Below, piece after piece: positions 7,213-8,024 of a DNA stretch of 8,024 bases (positions are counted from its first letter, which is position 1; every line of letters begins with the position of its first letter). The stretch comes from an uncultured Porphyromonadaceae bacterium (lineage in GTDB: Bacteria > Bacteroidota > Bacteroidia > Bacteroidales > Muribaculaceae): positions 1-8,024 of the forward strand of contig CAMWQF010000121.1 of assembly GCA_947176285.1 (NCBI GenBank), written 5' to 3'. The notes under the pieces are model-generated. The model was not told where the DNA came from, made no database searches, and saw only the letters and a program-made list of their open reading frames with translations. The translations under genes were made by a program, and so were the position numbers.

Positions 7213-7244
7213 GGCGATATGGACTTCCATATCGCCTTTGTTTT
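7213..7244 (+). terminator. Intrinsic terminator after rplY
   Basis: A perfect 10-bp stem, GGCGATATGG (7213-7222) with CCATATCGCC (7227-7236), closes a 4-base ACTT loop and is followed by TTTGTTTT (7237-7244). A run of seven A lies just upstream (7203-7209). It starts 26 bases after the rplY stop and ends 19 bases before the pth start, so it should reduce transcription into pth. Confidence 0.85.
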
Positions 7245-7263
7245 AAATCTAAGCATCTAAAAA

Positions 7264-7905
7264 ATGAGTATCAAGGATTACTTTCTTAGACTATTTCAAG
7301 TAAAAACTAAGGAGAAAAAGGATCTGGCTCAAAATATTTCAACTATGAAAAAGTTTCTTATCGTCGGACTTGGCAATATAGGACCTGACTATGTTGGAAC
7401 TCGACACAATGCAGGTTTCATGGTAGTGGATGTGCTTGCAGAGCGTGCCGGTGCAATTTGGAAATCATGTCGCTATGGAGATATGGCAACAGTTAAGATA
7501 AAAAACTGTGAACTGCTTCTGCTTAAGCCTTCTACGTTTATGAACCTTAGTGGAGTTGCAGTGAGATATTGGATGAATCAAGAAAAACTGCCGCTTGAGA
7601 ACCTGCTTGTGGTTGTAGATGACATAGCACTACCCTTTGGCTCTATCCGGCTTAAGCAACGTGGCTCTGATGGAGGACACAACGGATTGAAAAATATTGC
7701 GTCAGAATTAGGAAACGCTAATTATGCTCGTTTGCGTATAGGCGTAGGAAATGAATTCTCCCGTGGTCATCAGATTGACTTTGTTCTTGGGGTGTTTACT
7801 CCAGATGAGCGAAAGGAACTTCCTGCAATTCTTGACAAGGCTGCTGACTGCGTTTCAGCCTATTGCCTTTCAGGTCCGGCTTTCGCCATGAATCATTTCA
7901 ATTAA
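7264..7905 (+). CDS. pth: Peptidyl-tRNA hydrolase, with N-terminal extension
   Basis: Cleaves peptidyl-tRNA released from stalled ribosomes so that tRNA is recycled; essential in most bacteria. The bacterial Pth core begins at Met28 (ATG 7345) with KKFLIVGLGNIGPDY. Numbered from that Met, the catalytic and binding residues are Asn11, His21 (TRHNAGF), Asn67 (KPSTFMNLSG), Asp93 (VVVDDIALPFG) and Asn113 (GGHNGLKNI), matching E. coli Asn10/His20/Asn68/Asp93/Asn114. The core is 186 residues, a normal length. The upstream ATG at 7264 is in frame and gives 27 more residues with an aromatic/basic start (DYFLRLFQ) and a Lys-rich stretch. I annotate it because the frame is open and similar extensions occur, as I recall, in other Bacteroidota Pth proteins. 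AAGGAG at 7309-7314 is too far (30 bases) from 7345 to settle the start. It sits behind the rplY terminator with no clear promoter of its own. Confidence 0.95.
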   Translation: MSIKDYFLRLFQVKTKEKKDLAQNISTMKKFLIVGLGNIGPDYVGTRHNAGFMVVDVLAERAGAIWKSCRYGDMATVKIKNCELLLLKPSTFMNLSGVAVRYWMNQEKLPLENLLVVVDDIALPFGSIRLKQRGSDGGHNGLKNIASELGNANYARLRIGVGNEFSRGHQIDFVLGVFTPDERKELPAILDKAADCVSAYCLSGPAFAMNHFN

Positions 7906-7906
7906 A

Positions 7907-7944
7907 CAATCCCCTCTACCGCTTATTTTCAGTAGAGGGGATTG
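7907..7944. terminator. Hairpin between convergent genes, probable bidirectional terminator
   Basis: A perfect 13-bp inverted repeat, CAATCCCCTCTAC (7907-7919) with GTAGAGGGGATTG (7932-7944), surrounds a 12-base loop. It starts 2 bases after the pth stop and ends 20 bases before the stop of the opposing gene. There is no good T-tract on the plus side (CTATAAGG) and only TTTAATT on the minus side, so it may act as an inefficient terminator or a 3'-end stabiliser for both transcripts. Confidence 0.7.
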
Positions 7945-7964
7945 CTATAAGGTGAATAGTAAAT

Positions 7965-8024
7965 TTATTTAAATATTTCCAATCTTGCTTTATTTCCCTT
8001 TTTGACAATGTATAATCCTTTACC
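7965..8024 (-). CDS. 3' end of a gene with a probable type IX secretion sorting domain (partial)
   Basis: The minus strand is open from the window edge to a TAA at 7965-7967 and encodes 19 residues ending GLYIVKKGNKARLEIFK. This closely resembles the last segment of type A type IX secretion C-terminal domains (pattern G-[IL]-Y-I-V-x-x-G-x-K...K at the very C-terminus), which direct outer-membrane export and cell-surface attachment in Bacteroidota. The body of the protein lies outside the window, so its function is unknown. It converges on pth, and its stop is 59 bases from the pth stop. The match rests on a short stretch; another surface protein with a similar terminal strand is possible. Confidence 0.6.
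   Translation of the reverse strand, partial: GKGLYIVKKGNKARLEIFK

Noticed and set aside
7233..7240. CGCCTTTG before pth as a -7 promoter element
   Set aside because: It lacks the TA of TAnnTTTG, has no TTG at the right distance, and forms the right arm and tail of the terminator.
6708..7256. 182-codon minus-strand open frame opposite rplY
   Set aside because: It is fully antisense to a clear ribosomal protein gene, has no recognisable domain, and arises from the strongly biased codons of rplY.
1..8024. CRISPR array, prophage, transposon, defence or toxin-antitoxin system
   Set aside because: No repeat-spacer pattern, transposase, integrase, attachment site or toxin-like gene pair is visible; the gene content is core housekeeping.

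Overview
The window looks like core chromosome of a Bacteroidota bacterium, most likely order Bacteroidales; a Muribaculaceae-like genome is my guess, not a demonstrated assignment. Three things support this. Two intergenic regions carry the Bacteroidota -7 promoter element TAnnTTTG, and two of the three sites have a TTG about 19-20 bases upstream. Starts are preceded by A-rich sequence rather than strong Shine-Dalgarno sites. A truncated gene at the right edge ends like a type IX secretion C-terminal sorting domain.

Left part (54-3122, minus strand): a tightly packed three-gene unit transcribed right to left. It holds holB (clamp-loader delta' subunit), a sugar-nucleotide-type nucleotidyltransferase and galE (UDP-glucose 4-epimerase). 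Gaps are 27 and 3 bases, so one transcript from the promoter just upstream of holB is likely. It joins a replication gene to two nucleotide-sugar genes that could supply envelope polysaccharide precursors.

Centre (3123-6278): an 87-base divergent region holds back-to-back promoters. The plus-strand gene is a 1022-residue AddB-like nuclease subunit. It has a PD-(D/E)XK nuclease domain framed by four cysteines in the AddB iron-sulfur arrangement, but no visible N-terminal Walker A motif. No AddA helicase gene is next to it.

Right part (6279-7905, plus strand): a 261-base intergenic region carries a near-ideal promoter and a structured leader of about 110 bases in front of rplY (bL25/CTC). A strong intrinsic terminator follows rplY, then pth (peptidyl-tRNA hydrolase). 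The two translation genes are probably one unit with read-through attenuation. A 13-bp hairpin at 7907-7944 separates pth from a convergent minus-strand gene of which only the last 19 codons are present.

I found no phage, insertion sequence, CRISPR, RNA gene or defence island. The observations most worth a second look are the rplY leader, an insertion and in-frame repeat inside the L25 domain, the addB gene without addA, and the N-terminal extension of Pth.
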